From contig JAHHHJ010000014.1 of the NCBI GenBank assembly GCA_019359445.1, positions 109,288-173,287 of the forward strand: a stretch of DNA of 64,000 bases. The letters run 5' to 3'. The DNA is from Kastovskya adunca ATA6-11-RM4. GTDB lineage: Bacteria; Cyanobacteriota; Cyanobacteriia; Cyanobacteriales; Coleofasciculaceae. Positions 49,348 to 57,345 of this stretch are shown here, piece by piece (the first letter of the stretch is position 1; the number at the start of each line of letters is the position of its first letter). The translations under genes were made by a program, and so were the position numbers. The notes under the pieces are model-generated. The model had not been told where the DNA came from. It saw only the letters and a list, made by a program, of their open reading frames with translations, and ran no database searches.

Positions 49348-50082
49348 ATGCCGCGAATACTTGTCATCGACGACGACCCTGCAATTGCAGAATTAGTATC
49401 CATCAATCTAGAGATGGCTGGATACGACGTCAATCAAGCACCGGACGGCATCATCGGTCAGGCGCTTGCCCTGCAAATACAGCCGGACTTGATTATGCTC
49501 GACCTGATGCTGCCGAAAGTAGACGGTTTCACCGTCTGTCAGCGATTGCGCCGGGACGAGCGCACTTCTGATATCCCAGTTTTAATGTTAACGGCACTCA
49601 GTCAAACCCAAGACAAAGTAGAAGGTTTTAATGCAGGTGCTGATGATTACCTGACTAAGCCCTTTGAACTAGAAGAGATGCTGGCACGGGTTAGAGCCTT
49701 GCTGCGTCGCACAGACCGCATCCCCCAAGCCGCTAAACATTCAGAAATCCTCAATTACGGGTCGTTGACCCTTGTCCCCGAACGCTTTGAAGCGATCTGG
49801 TTTAATAGAACGGTTAAGCTGACGCATTTAGAGTTTGAACTGCTGCACTGCTTGCTCCAGCGCCACGGTCAGACGGTTTCTCCCAGCGAAATCCTCAAAG
49901 AAGTCTGGGGTTATGACCCGGATGACGACATCGAAACCATCCGCGTCCACATTCGGCATTTGAGAACTAAGCTAGAACCCGATCCCCGTCATCCTCGCTA
50001 CATCAAGACGGTTTACGGGGCAGGTTACTGCTTAGAGTTGCCCAATACTGACCAGGTTTCTTTAGATTCTGATTCAGCTTAG
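49348..50082 (+). CDS. rpaA: Response regulator RpaA (OmpR family)
   Basis: The 244-residue protein has a receiver domain ([16 protein letters not shown], phospho-Asp in [32 protein letters not shown]) and a winged-helix output domain ending [24 protein letters not shown]. The full-length sequence agrees with the RpaA proteins I know, including the stretches [15 protein letters not shown] and [16 protein letters not shown]. RpaA is phosphorylated by SasA and carries circadian-clock output; it also affects phycobilisome-to-photosystem energy transfer. It is a single gene with a 283-base upstream region. Confidence 0.95.
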   Translation: MPRILVIDDDPAIAELVSINLEMAGYDVNQAPDGIIGQALALQIQPDLIMLDLMLPKVDGFTVCQRLRRDERTSDIPVLMLTALSQTQDKVEGFNAGADDYLTKPFELEEMLARVRALLRRTDRIPQAAKHSEILNYGSLTLVPERFEAIWFNRTVKLTHLEFELLHCLLQRHGQTVSPSEILKEVWGYDPDDDIETIRVHIRHLRTKLEPDPRHPRYIKTVYGAGYCLELPNTDQVSLDSDSA

Positions 50083-50091
50083 GTTAGCGAG

Positions 50092-50790
50092 TCAAAGCGC
50101 GATCGCATTTCGGTAAGCTTTCACCTGCAAATCAATCCCTGTAATTGCCGTCCCCACAACAACGGCATCAGCACCTTGTTTCAAGGCATCTTGAGCCATT
50201 TGCGGCGAAGCAATACCCCCTTCGCAAATTAGAGGCACATCTAGCTGCTGGCTCAACGGCATCAGGAGTTCAAAGCCGGGAGGGGAAAGGTGTTCGGTTT
50301 GGCGGGTGTAACCGTAGAGGGTCGTTCCTACCACATCAGCTCCCGCCTTGGCGGCGGCAATTCCCGCTTCCACAGTATCGACATCTGCCATAACCAGCTT
50401 GCTTAAATCTTTGTGAATTCTGGCAATCAAGCTTTCTAGAGTTTCTCCTTGGGGGCGTTCTCGGAAAGTGGCATCAATGGCAATAATGTCAGCCCCGGCT
50501 GAGGCGATCGCTTCGGCGTGATGAAATTGCGGCGTAATGTAAACCTCGCATCCCGCTAGTTGTTGCTTCCACAGCCCAATGATCAGGGCTTCGCTCCCCA
50601 ATACCAAACGCACTTCTTGAACATGGGCGGGCGTATCAATCCTCACCGCGATCGCGCCTTGATTGATTGCCGCTTTTGCCATCGCTGCAATCACAACGGG
50701 ATCGTGCAGGGGAGAATCTACCGGGGCTTGACAAGACACAATTAGCCCTTGATGTAATCTTTGCTGGAGATTGAGAGAATTCGTTGACAT
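50092..50790 (-). CDS. nanE: Putative N-acetylmannosamine-6-phosphate 2-epimerase
   Basis: The 232-residue TIM-barrel protein matches NanE: start LQQRLHQGLIVSCQAPVDSPL, AITQGAIAVRIDTPAHVQ-like strand 2 (here AAINQGAIAVRIDTP), ADIIAIDATFRERP, VMADVDTVEAGIAAAKAGADVVGTTLYGYT and ICEGGIASPQMAQDALKQGADAVVVG. It interconverts ManNAc-6-P and GlcNAc-6-P. No other sialic acid or aminosugar catabolic gene is adjacent, so the physiological role in this organism is open. Convergent with rpaA, with 9 bases between the stops. ATG start at 50790. Confidence 0.94.
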   Translation of the reverse strand: MSTNSLNLQQRLHQGLIVSCQAPVDSPLHDPVVIAAMAKAAINQGAIAVRIDTPAHVQEVRLVLGSEALIIGLWKQQLAGCEVYITPQFHHAEAIASAGADIIAIDATFRERPQGETLESLIARIHKDLSKLVMADVDTVEAGIAAAKAGADVVGTTLYGYTRQTEHLSPPGFELLMPLSQQLDVPLICEGGIASPQMAQDALKQGADAVVVGTAITGIDLQVKAYRNAIAL

Positions 50791-50848
50791 AAAATAAGTA
50801 GGCGAGAATTGCTCGAACTATAATAAAGCCCTATAAATTCTTTAAACG

Positions 50849-50902
50849 GCTTCGTAGTAAAGGCTTTAACTCACAAAACAGGGCTGAAGCCCTCACTACA
50901 AA
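50849..50902. repeat. Imperfect palindromic dispersed repeat
   Basis: TTCGTAGTAAAGGCTTTA... is followed by AGGGCT-GA-AGCCCT and CACTACAAA, so the whole is an imperfect palindrome of about 54 bases containing an inner perfect hairpin. This matches a repeat type widespread in intergenic regions of filamentous cyanobacteria. It lies just 3' of the GAF kinase gene. Confidence 0.7.
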
Positions 50903-50904
50903 CC

Positions 50905-52770
50905 TTAGTTGGGTAACAAAACGGTAAAGGAAGACCCCTGCTCGACTGTCGATTCCACCTCGATTCTGCCCCCATGGAGTTCGACCCATTGCTTCGTCAA
51001 TGCCAAGCCTAAACCTATGCCGTTGTAATTGCGTTGATAGGGAGTTTCTAGTTGTTGAAATTTCTGAAACAGTAAGGAAATCTGATGTTCGGGAATGCCA
51101 ATGCCAGTATCTTCAACTTGAAAAACTACTTGATCGTCTTCTCGCCAGATCCGGAGGATTACCTGACCTCCGGAGGGAGTAAATTTAATCGCATTTCCTA
51201 AGAGGTTGAAGAGAATTTGTTTAACTCGCCGTTGATCGGCACAGAAGCGATCGCCATGGGGCTTGACTTGAAAATCTAGCTTCAGATTCACCTCTTGAAG
51301 AACGGCTTTTTCCTGTAACGTTCTTAATGTCTGGTAAGCCATTTTTGTCAAGGAAAATTCGCTAATATTTAAAATTGCCTTCCCTGCCTCGACTTGGGAT
51401 AAGTCGAGAATGTCGTTAATTAGCTCCAGTAGATGTTCTCCGCTTTCTTGAATCGTTTCCAGGTAACTCCGCTGTTTTTGGATGGATAACGCCTGAGGAG
51501 CCTCTTGTCCGTAAGACCAGCGCAACAATGTTGCCGACATGCCAATCACACAAGTCAAGGGCGTACGCAACTCATGACTCATGGCGGCGAGAAACTCGCT
51601 TTTGGCTCGACTCGCGGCTTGGGCAGCTTGCAGGGCATCGCGGAGTTCTTGAGTACGCTCAATCACTCGCTGCTCTAAGGTGTGATTTTGTTGTTGCATT
51701 TGGGCATAGAGTTGGGCTTGCCAAATCGCCACAGCAAGATTTCCAGCAATCTGCTCGAAAAATATTTTCTCGCTATCTTGCCAACGGCGGGGTGTAAAAC
51801 ACTGATGGGCAATCAGCAATCCCCAGAGCTTTTCTTGGACAATAATCGGAGCGACTAACTTGGCTCGTACTTGATTTTGCTGCAATATTTCCAGCAAGCA
51901 AGATTCTGTAGAGTAGGCAACTTGGACATCATCAATGGCAAATGCTGCTCCCTGGCGATATTTTTGGCTATAGCGAGGGACGTGGCTAAAGCAATTATCT
52001 GCCTCAGTAAAATGCAGTACGGAGGGAATCTCCTCTGAGGCTGTAGCTTCGTAGGTGACGCAACCCCAGCCGAGTTCAGAGCTGACGGGGGAAATGTAAG
52101 AAATCTGAGAAAAGGTTGGTGGATCTAGCTGGCGGGGGGGAGCTTGGGGATGGCAATTAAATTGATAAATCAGCAATCGATCTACCTGAAGAAAGTGCCG
52201 CACCTGCTCAACGGCAGTTTCTAGGATGACAGGTAACTCTAGACTCTGACGCATCTGGGCGGTGACTTGATTAATCAGCCGCTCTTGTTCGATTTGTTGC
52301 AAGAGTGCTTCTTCTACTAAAGGTTGGCAGACAGCGGCGTGGGAGTAGGGAGAATCGTCTGCTAAGTGGCGGCTATTGGAGGAGAGAAGGCTAATTAGGG
52401 ATAGGGTAAACTCACTCTGAATGACCGGATCGTTGGCGATGGGGTTTGTAACCAACTGCTGTAGTTCTGTTGGCAGTTCTGAGAGAAAGTGAGCGATCGC
52501 GTTGGGATCGAAGGTCAATCCCACCTTATAGATTAAAGGCGTCTCTGCGGGTATTGCCCAAAGTAACGCACTGAATTTTGGCGATCGCAACAAATTAAAG
52601 CACTCTTGCCAAGGCTGGCGAGGCGTCCTCAAAGCAACAAGATTATCTTCAGTGATCGCCACGGCTTCTTCCCCAACATTTCGAGCCATTTCTTGCCAAA
52701 AAGCCCGTAGTTGCTCAAAAGCTACCTGGGGCAAAGTATGGCTGGCAATTGCAACTGGGAAGCTAGACAT
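50905..52770 (-). CDS. GAF-domain sensor histidine kinase
   Basis: The 621-residue protein has an unassigned N-terminal part (1-~165), then a large GAF domain (~175-355). A linker helix and a kinase core follow: HisKA with FLAAMSHELRTPLTCVIG (~400), and HATPase with LLGNAIKFTPSGG and DTGIGIPEHQISLLFQKF. The GAF domain keeps the two cysteine positions of DXCF cyanobacteriochromes: C260 in ADNCFSHVP and C291 in STESCLLEIL, followed by QVRAKLVAPI. However, the His usually following the second Cys is Leu, and the spacing is 31 rather than about 28. Bilin binding is therefore uncertain. No receiver domain is attached or adjacent. Confidence 0.9.
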   Translation of the reverse strand: MSSFPVAIASHTLPQVAFEQLRAFWQEMARNVGEEAVAITEDNLVALRTPRQPWQECFNLLRSPKFSALLWAIPAETPLIYKVGLTFDPNAIAHFLSELPTELQQLVTNPIANDPVIQSEFTLSLISLLSSNSRHLADDSPYSHAAVCQPLVEEALLQQIEQERLINQVTAQMRQSLELPVILETAVEQVRHFLQVDRLLIYQFNCHPQAPPRQLDPPTFSQISYISPVSSELGWGCVTYEATASEEIPSVLHFTEADNCFSHVPRYSQKYRQGAAFAIDDVQVAYSTESCLLEILQQNQVRAKLVAPIIVQEKLWGLLIAHQCFTPRRWQDSEKIFFEQIAGNLAVAIWQAQLYAQMQQQNHTLEQRVIERTQELRDALQAAQAASRAKSEFLAAMSHELRTPLTCVIGMSATLLRWSYGQEAPQALSIQKQRSYLETIQESGEHLLELINDILDLSQVEAGKAILNISEFSLTKMAYQTLRTLQEKAVLQEVNLKLDFQVKPHGDRFCADQRRVKQILFNLLGNAIKFTPSGGQVILRIWREDDQVVFQVEDTGIGIPEHQISLLFQKFQQLETPYQRNYNGIGLGLALTKQWVELHGGRIEVESTVEQGSSFTVLLPN

Positions 52771-52818
52771 TTCTTCTTGTCGCCTATTGATAAGAGCTAA
52801 AAACGTTTTTGAGCCACT

Positions 52819-52882
52819 CCCACGGATTGAATCCGTGGGATTCAGGCATCAGACAGGGATTGCAGGAGTAACTCCTGTCTGA
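52819..52882. repeat. Two adjacent hairpins upstream of cobN
   Basis: The first is CCCACGGAT / ATCCGTGGG with loop TGA (52819-52839). The second pairs TCAGACAGG (52849-52857) with CCTGTCTGA (52874-52882), or instead CAGGAG with CTCCTG inside it. The first hairpin and the following GATTC resemble the right end of some IS200/IS605 elements. They lie between the GAF kinase and cobN, which are divergent. It does not match a cobalamin riboswitch. Confidence 0.65.
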
Positions 52883-52965
52883 CATCCCCTACGCCTAGAG
52901 GTAAAAAAATTACTTTTTAAAATTAGTGTAAATTATCAGTCTACCCATACTGGCAAGAAAAAATC

Positions 52966-55900
52966 ATGCATCGAATTAGCGCAACACCAGGAGGGTGGAA
53001 CCCACAATCAGAAGGCGTCATTTTTGTTGAACAAACTCCCGCACCGATTGTCTTTCTGACAGCGGCAGATACGGATATTCAAACTCTGGCTAGATCAGTT
53101 TCACAATTACCTACTGGCTTTCCCGCCCTACGCGTTGCTAACTTCTTACAACTACAACAGCAACTAAGTATTGATACTTATGCAGAAGATGTATTGGCAT
53201 CCGCCGAGGTGATTATTCTCAGGTTGCTCGGCGGACGCGCTTATTGGTCTTACGGATTAGAAGTACTTCAAGAAACTGTACAACGTACAGGTGCAGCATT
53301 AATCGTCCTACCGGGTGATGATCGTCCCGATCCAGATTTAATTAGCCACTCTACAGTCTCTCTACAAACAGCTAATCAGTTATGGCGCTATTTGCTCGAA
53401 GGTGGCGTTGAAAATTTTGTTAATGCTCTCAAGTTTGTCGCTGATACCTGTTTAGGACATACCTATAATCCAGCCGCTCCTCAATCTGTTCCTCGTGTTG
53501 GGGTGTATTCGTGGAGCAGGGGAGCAGGGGAGCGGGGGAGCGGGGGAGCAGGGGAGCAGGGGAGCGAGGGAGCAGGCTTCAACGTGAGACTTCGGCGTGA
53601 GCGCTCAGTCGAACGCTCAGCCGAACGGGAGCAGGGGAGCGGGGGAGCAGGGGAGCAGGGGAGCGGGGAAGCGGGGGAGCGGGGGAGCGGGGGAGCGGGG
53701 GAGCAAGGGAGCAGGGGAGCAACAAACTCAGGACTTACCGACTCGGACTCAGGACTCAGGATTCAGGACTCAGGACTCAGGACTCAGGACTCAGGACTCA
53801 GGACTCAGGACTCTCTTCGCCAATCCCCTAAAGTCGGCATTCTGTTTTATCGCGCTCATTACTTGGCGGGAAATACAGCAGTTATTGATGCTTTGTGCCA
53901 AGCATTAGCCGAACGAGGGTTGGAAGTGGTTCCGGTGTTTGTCTCTTCACTCTTGCATCCGGATGTGCAGGAAGATGTGTTGAGCTATTTTCAGCCAAAA
54001 GCGGGAGAAGGAATTGATCTACTCCTGAATACAACAAGCTTTTCCCTTGCCAAACTCGATTCCACTACCTCCCTCAGAACTCAGGACTCACAGACTCCAC
54101 TACCTCCCTCAGGACTCAGAACTCAGGACTCAGAACTCAAGACTCAGAACTCAGGACTCAGAACTCAAGACTCAAAACTCAAAACTCAGCACTCAGGACT
54201 CAGGACTCAAAACTCAGAACTCAGCACTCAGCACTCAGCACTCAGGACTCAGCACTCAGCACTCAGAAGTGACTTCTGGCAGCAACTGGATGTACCTGTG
54301 TTGCAGGTAATTTTGAGCAGCAACACGAGAGAACAGTGGGAGTCTGGGGTACAAGGGCTAACGCCACGGGATACGGCGATGAATGTGGCATTACCGGAAG
54401 TGGATGGGCGCATTATCAGCCGTGCGGTTTCGTTCAAGTCGGTGCAAAGTCACAATCCGCTGATGGAAACAGAGGTGGTGGTTTACGAACCTGTAGGCGA
54501 TCGCATTAATTTTGTGGCTGATTTAGCCGCTAATTGGGTGCATCTGCGCCGGAAGCCTGTTGCTGAACGATGTGTCGCTCTGATTTTGGCAAATTACCCG
54601 ACTCGCGACGGGCGGCTGGCAAATGGTGTGGGGTTGGATACTCCGGCAAGTTGTGTGGAAATTCTCAAGGCGTTGCAGTTGGAGGGGTATCAAGTTGGGA
54701 GGATTCCGGAAACGGGAGATGAGTTGATTAGGTGGCTAACGGCTGGTGTGACGAATGATCCGGAAGGGCGGGAGTTGCGTCCGGTACGGCAAAGTTTGTC
54801 GTTGGGGGAGTATGGGCGGTATTTCGCGACGTTACCGTTGGAGGTGCAGCAGGGAATTAGCGATCGCTGGGGTGGGGTTGAAACGAACCACAGAGACGCA
54901 GAGGGCACTGAGGAGAAGAAGAGAGGGAAGGAGGTGGATGAGTTTGCTATTGCTGGGGTTTGGCTGGGGAATGTGTTTGTGGGGATTCAGCCAGCACGAG
55001 GGTATGATGTTGACCCTAGTTTGAATTATCATGCGCCGGATTTGGAGCCGACTCATGCTTATTTAGCGTTTTATTACTGGCTGCGGCAGCACTTTGGGGC
55101 AGATGCGGTGGTGCATGTGGGGAAGCATGGGAATTTGGAATGGTTGCCGGGTAAGAGTCTGGCGCTGTCAAAGAGGTGCTATCCGGAGGTAGCGCTAGGG
55201 GCGATGCCGCATTTGTATCCGTTTATTGTCAACGATCCGGGTGAGGGGGCGCAGGCGAAGCGACGCGCTCAAGCGGTGATCATCGACCACCTGACGCCGC
55301 CAATGACACGGGCGGAACTGTATGGCTCGTTGCAACAGTTAGAAGGGTTAATTGATGAGTATTACGAGGCACAAAGTTTAGATCCGACGCGATTACCAGC
55401 GATTAGCGATCGCATTACTCAACTGATCCACCAAGAAAATCTTCATCAAGATTTGGGACTCATTACAGGCGCACAACTTGACAATCAGGACAGTGGGCTG
55501 ATTACTGATGCTGATCGTTATCTATGTGAGTTAAGGGAAGCCCAGATCCGCGACGGGTTGCATATTTTTGGGCAATGTCCTCAAGGGCATCAGTTACGAG
55601 ATTTGATTGTGGCGATCGCGCGTCATCCCGGTCATAATCGCATCGGTTTGACTCGCGCGATCGCTCAAGATTGGGAGCTGGATTTTGACCCCCTAACTGC
55701 CGATCCGGTTCAATCTTTTGAGCATCCAAAGTTCAGCAACAGCTTAAACACGGTTGGTGATGTAATTGAGCAACTTGAACACTATGCCGCTGAGTTAGTC
55801 GAACAGCTAATTAATCCACCAGCCAACCCCTCTCTTCTCTTCGGGAAGGAATTTGACTCCGCCACTAATGCGCCAGCATCACCTTCACTCAGGACTCAGC

Positions 55901-57294
55901 ACTCAGGACTCAGGACTCAAAAAGAACTAGAGTGGATACGCGATCGCCTTCTCCCAGCACTGCAACAAACCTCCCAAGAAATTACCCAACTTTTACGCGG
56001 TTTAGCAGGGCGATATGTGCCTAGTGGCCCTTCTGGCGCACCCACGAGAGGACGCCCGGAGGTGTTACCCACAGGTCGCAACTTCTACTCGGTGGATATC
56101 CGCGCTATCCCAACAGAAACGGCGTGGGATGTAGGACGCAAAGCCGCAGAAGTCTTAATTGAGCGCTATACCCAGGAAAATGGGGAATATCCCCAAACCC
56201 TAGCCTTGTCAGTGTGGGGAACCTCGACGATGCGAACTGGGGGCGATGATATCGCAGAAGCACTGGCATTGCTGGGTGTGCAGCCTGTGTGGGATGGCTC
56301 GTCGCGGCGGGTGGTGGATTTTGAAATCTTGCCGACAACGGTGTTGGGACGACCGCGTGTGGATGTGACGTTGCGGATTTCGGGCTTTTTCCGGGATGCT
56401 TTTCCCAATTTGATCGATTTGTTTGACCAAGCCGTGACAGCGGTGGCGGCGTTACCAGAACCCCCAGAACAAAACCCCCTCGCCGCCCACGCCCAGCAAG
56501 AAACTAATGTTTGGGAATCAGCCGGGTTAAGTCAAGAAGAAGCGCTAAAGCGATCGCGTTATCGGATTTTTGGCTCCAAACCAGGGGCTTACGGTGCGGG
56601 GTTGCAAGGCTTAATCGAAGCGCAAAACTGGACAGACGACGCAGATTTAGCTCGTGCCTATATTAACTGGAGTAGTTACGCCTATACGGGTTCTGGTCAA
56701 GGTACTGCCGCCCCAGAAGCTTTTGAACAACGCCTCGGTGCAATGCAAGTTGTTCTACACAATCAAGATAATCGCGAACATGACTTGCTCGATTCCGATG
56801 ATTATTACCAATTTCAGGGCGGATTAACTGCCTCGGTGCGGACAGTCAGCGGCAAAAATCCTCAAACCTACTTTGGCGATAATTCCCTTCCCCAAAACCC
56901 GAAGGTGCGACAGCTAGGTGAGGAAATTGCTAGGGTGTATCGTTCCCGTGTGGTGAATCCCAAGTGGATTGAAGGCGTGATGCGCCACGGCTATAAGGGG
57001 GCGTTTGAAATGGCGGCGACGGTGGATTATTTATTTGCCTACGACGCGACGACTAATTGTGTGGCAGACCATATGTATCAAGGCGTTGCCGAGGCGTATG
57101 TGTTTGACCCCGTGGTGCAGGAATTTGTGCAACAAAAAAATCCTTGGGCATTGCGGGATATGGCAGAACGCTTGCTAGAGGCGCATCAGCGGCACTTATG
57201 GGAGGATGTGAAGCCAGAGACGCTTCTAGAGTTGAGAGCGATCGCCCTGCAAGCCGAGGCAGCTATCGAATCGACAATGGATAGCGGACAATAG
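52966..57294 (+). CDS. cobN: Cobaltochelatase CobN (or CobN-like) carrying in-frame repeat insertions
   Basis: The 1442-residue protein is the large subunit that inserts cobalt into the corrin ring. Core motifs include HYHAPDLEPTHAYLAFYYW, VHVGKHGNLEWLPGKS, VNDPGEGAQAKRRAQAVIIDHL and, near the end, RFKGAFEMAATVDYLFA-like HGYKGAFEMAATVDY. It is longer than usual for cyanobacterial CobN (about 1250 by memory). The excess is in four blocks: residues ~183-285 (GAGEQGS- and SGLRTQD-type), ~365-435 (LRTQDSE/LSTQHS-type), ~637-656 (derived from a CACAGAGACGCAGAGG-type repeat) and ~970-985. All are in frame and look like repeats inserted in surface loops. If the reading is right, the gene is still open throughout. 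Start ATG at 52966. Confidence 0.93.
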   Translation: MHRISATPGGWNPQSEGVIFVEQTPAPIVFLTAADTDIQTLARSVSQLPTGFPALRVANFLQLQQQLSIDTYAEDVLASAEVIILRLLGGRAYWSYGLEVLQETVQRTGAALIVLPGDDRPDPDLISHSTVSLQTANQLWRYLLEGGVENFVNALKFVADTCLGHTYNPAAPQSVPRVGVYSWSRGAGERGSGGAGEQGSEGAGFNVRLRRERSVERSAEREQGSGGAGEQGSGEAGERGSGGAGEQGSRGATNSGLTDSDSGLRIQDSGLRTQDSGLRTQDSLRQSPKVGILFYRAHYLAGNTAVIDALCQALAERGLEVVPVFVSSLLHPDVQEDVLSYFQPKAGEGIDLLLNTTSFSLAKLDSTTSLRTQDSQTPLPPSGLRTQDSELKTQNSGLRTQDSKLKTQHSGLRTQNSELSTQHSALRTQHSALRSDFWQQLDVPVLQVILSSNTREQWESGVQGLTPRDTAMNVALPEVDGRIISRAVSFKSVQSHNPLMETEVVVYEPVGDRINFVADLAANWVHLRRKPVAERCVALILANYPTRDGRLANGVGLDTPASCVEILKALQLEGYQVGRIPETGDELIRWLTAGVTNDPEGRELRPVRQSLSLGEYGRYFATLPLEVQQGISDRWGGVETNHRDAEGTEEKKRGKEVDEFAIAGVWLGNVFVGIQPARGYDVDPSLNYHAPDLEPTHAYLAFYYWLRQHFGADAVVHVGKHGNLEWLPGKSLALSKRCYPEVALGAMPHLYPFIVNDPGEGAQAKRRAQAVIIDHLTPPMTRAELYGSLQQLEGLIDEYYEAQSLDPTRLPAISDRITQLIHQENLHQDLGLITGAQLDNQDSGLITDADRYLCELREAQIRDGLHIFGQCPQGHQLRDLIVAIARHPGHNRIGLTRAIAQDWELDFDPLTADPVQSFEHPKFSNSLNTVGDVIEQLEHYAAELVEQLINPPANPSLLFGKEFDSATNAPASPSLRTQHSGLRTQKELEWIRDRLLPALQQTSQEITQLLRGLAGRYVPSGPSGAPTRGRPEVLPTGRNFYSVDIRAIPTETAWDVGRKAAEVLIERYTQENGEYPQTLALSVWGTSTMRTGGDDIAEALALLGVQPVWDGSSRRVVDFEILPTTVLGRPRVDVTLRISGFFRDAFPNLIDLFDQAVTAVAALPEPPEQNPLAAHAQQETNVWESAGLSQEEALKRSRYRIFGSKPGAYGAGLQGLIEAQNWTDDADLARAYINWSSYAYTGSGQGTAAPEAFEQRLGAMQVVLHNQDNREHDLLDSDDYYQFQGGLTASVRTVSGKNPQTYFGDNSLPQNPKVRQLGEEIARVYRSRVVNPKWIEGVMRHGYKGAFEMAATVDYLFAYDATTNCVADHMYQGVAEAYVFDPVVQEFVQQKNPWALRDMAERLLEAHQRHLWEDVKPETLLELRAIALQAEAAIESTMDSGQ
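53511..53820 (+). repeat. Repeat insertion 1 in cobN: octamer GGGGAGCA, dispersed repeat, heptamer AGGACTC
   Basis: The octamer array (to ~53580 and 53629-53720) is interrupted by a dispersed repeat (53581-53628). That repeat shares ACTTCGGCGTGAGCGC and CAGTCGAACGCTCAG with the IS605 right end. The stretch 53745-53812 is AGGACTC heptamers. The flanking CobN sequence GVYSW / SPKVGILFYR would be continuous without it. Confidence 0.92.
54059..54268 (+). repeat. Repeat insertion 2 in cobN: heptamers AGGACTC/AGAACTC/AGCACTC
   Basis: About 25 degenerate heptamers lie between SFSLAKLD and DFWQQLDVPVLQVI of CobN. Translated as Ser-Gly-Leu-Arg-Thr-Gln-Asp-type repeats, they contain no stop in this orientation. 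Confidence 0.92.
54879..54935 (+). repeat. Repeat insertion 3 in cobN: CACAGAGACGCAGAGG-type repeat
   Basis: A stretch beginning GAAACGAACCACAGAGACGC and continuing with GAGGGCACTGAGGAG matches a dispersed repeat type known from intergenic DNA of cyanobacteria. It replaces the usual loop before FAIAGVWLGNVFVGIQPARGYD. Confidence 0.7.
55886..55920 (+). repeat. Repeat insertion 4 in cobN: five AGGACTC-type heptamers
   Basis: A short heptamer array encodes LRTQHSGLRTQ in a variable loop before ELEWIRDRLLPALQQT. Confidence 0.88.
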
Positions 57295-57345
57295 AAGAAA
57301 CTGCCTATTTGCTTGCAGAGAATAGGGGATAGGAGCAAGGTGCTT

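Noticed and set aside
52771..52965. Cobalamin riboswitch upstream of cobN, suggested by GCCACT in a hairpin region.
   Set aside because: The conserved core of the riboswitch is not present, and the hairpins are simple palindromes. GCCACT alone is not evidence.
53597..54310. Alternative plus-strand frames (53597-53908 and 54047-54310) through the repeat arrays in cobN.
   Set aside because: Heptamer repeats are open in all three frames, so extra ORFs are expected by composition. Only the CobN frame is continuous with conserved protein.
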